From JBGSKY01 sp041740995 (GTDB lineage Bacteria; Planctomycetota; Planctomycetia; Pirellulales; Pirellulaceae): a stretch of 6,849 bases of DNA. The position numbers and the translations under genes were made by a program. Location: the NCBI GenBank assembly GCA_041740995.1, contig JBGSKY010000226.1:1-6849 (forward strand), read 5' to 3'. Shown piece by piece: positions 6,803-6,849 of the stretch; position 1 is the stretch's first letter; every line of letters starts with the position of its first letter. Below the pieces are notes generated by a model. That model ran no database searches. It was not told where the DNA came from and worked only from the letters and a program-made list of their open reading frames with translations.

Positions 6803-6849
6803 ATGAGCTGGAAACTTCGATTTCGAGACGGTGACCATCGTTGCGATAT
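6803..6849 (+). CDS. Possible start of a divergent gene, partial at the right edge
   Basis: An ATG at 6803-6805 opens a frame with no stop for the remaining 15 full codons (begins MSWKLRFRDGD). There is no clear Shine-Dalgarno sequence and no good plus-strand promoter in 6713-6802, and an open run of this length is expected by chance fairly often. The position, divergent from the operon promoter and about 90 bases from the first gene, is a plausible place for a gene start. No function can be assigned. Confidence 0.25.
   Translation, partial: MSWKLRFRDGDHRCD

Overview
The window holds three genes on the minus strand in a tightly coupled operon. In transcription order (right to left) they are: a 551-residue soluble protein of unknown function (5051-6706), a 980-residue class B penicillin-binding protein (2112-5054), and a SEDS-family (FtsW/RodA/SpoVE-type) polytopic membrane protein (2115 to the left edge, still open after 705 codons). 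Both junctions are ATGA overlaps, in which the stop of one gene overlaps the start of the next by 4 bases. A good sigma70-type promoter (TTGAAT, 17 bases, TATAAT) lies about 40 bases upstream of the first start codon. The last 47 bases could hold the beginning of a divergent plus-strand gene, with weak support.

The middle and last genes form a bPBP/SEDS pair, the standard two-part peptidoglycan synthase: a SEDS glycosyltransferase polymerises lipid II and a class B PBP cross-links the product. Both proteins depart strongly from FtsW/FtsI and RodA/PBP2. The PBP has all three transpeptidase motifs (STFK, SDN, KTGT) but carries about 430 extra-cytoplasmic residues of unfamiliar sequence in front of the catalytic domain, plus insertions inside it. 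The SEDS protein has an N-terminal addition of five predicted membrane segments and a periplasmic domain of about 320 residues before its core, and some signature motifs of the core are altered. The first gene encodes a protein with no signal peptide or membrane segment, so it probably acts in the cytoplasm. I infer a specialised, accessory wall-synthesis system with its own cytoplasmic partner, distinct from the housekeeping division and elongation synthases. This is inference from gene order and domain layout.

The organism is probably a Gram-negative bacterium, possibly a proteobacterium: the promoter and Shine-Dalgarno sites are of ordinary bacterial type, codon use is moderate in GC, and the periplasmic domains have paired cysteines suited to an oxidising periplasm. 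I cannot name a genus. No tRNA, rRNA, CRISPR array, insertion sequence or attachment site is visible. No gene-free stretch exceeds 300 bases; the only intergenic region is about 140 bases at the right end.
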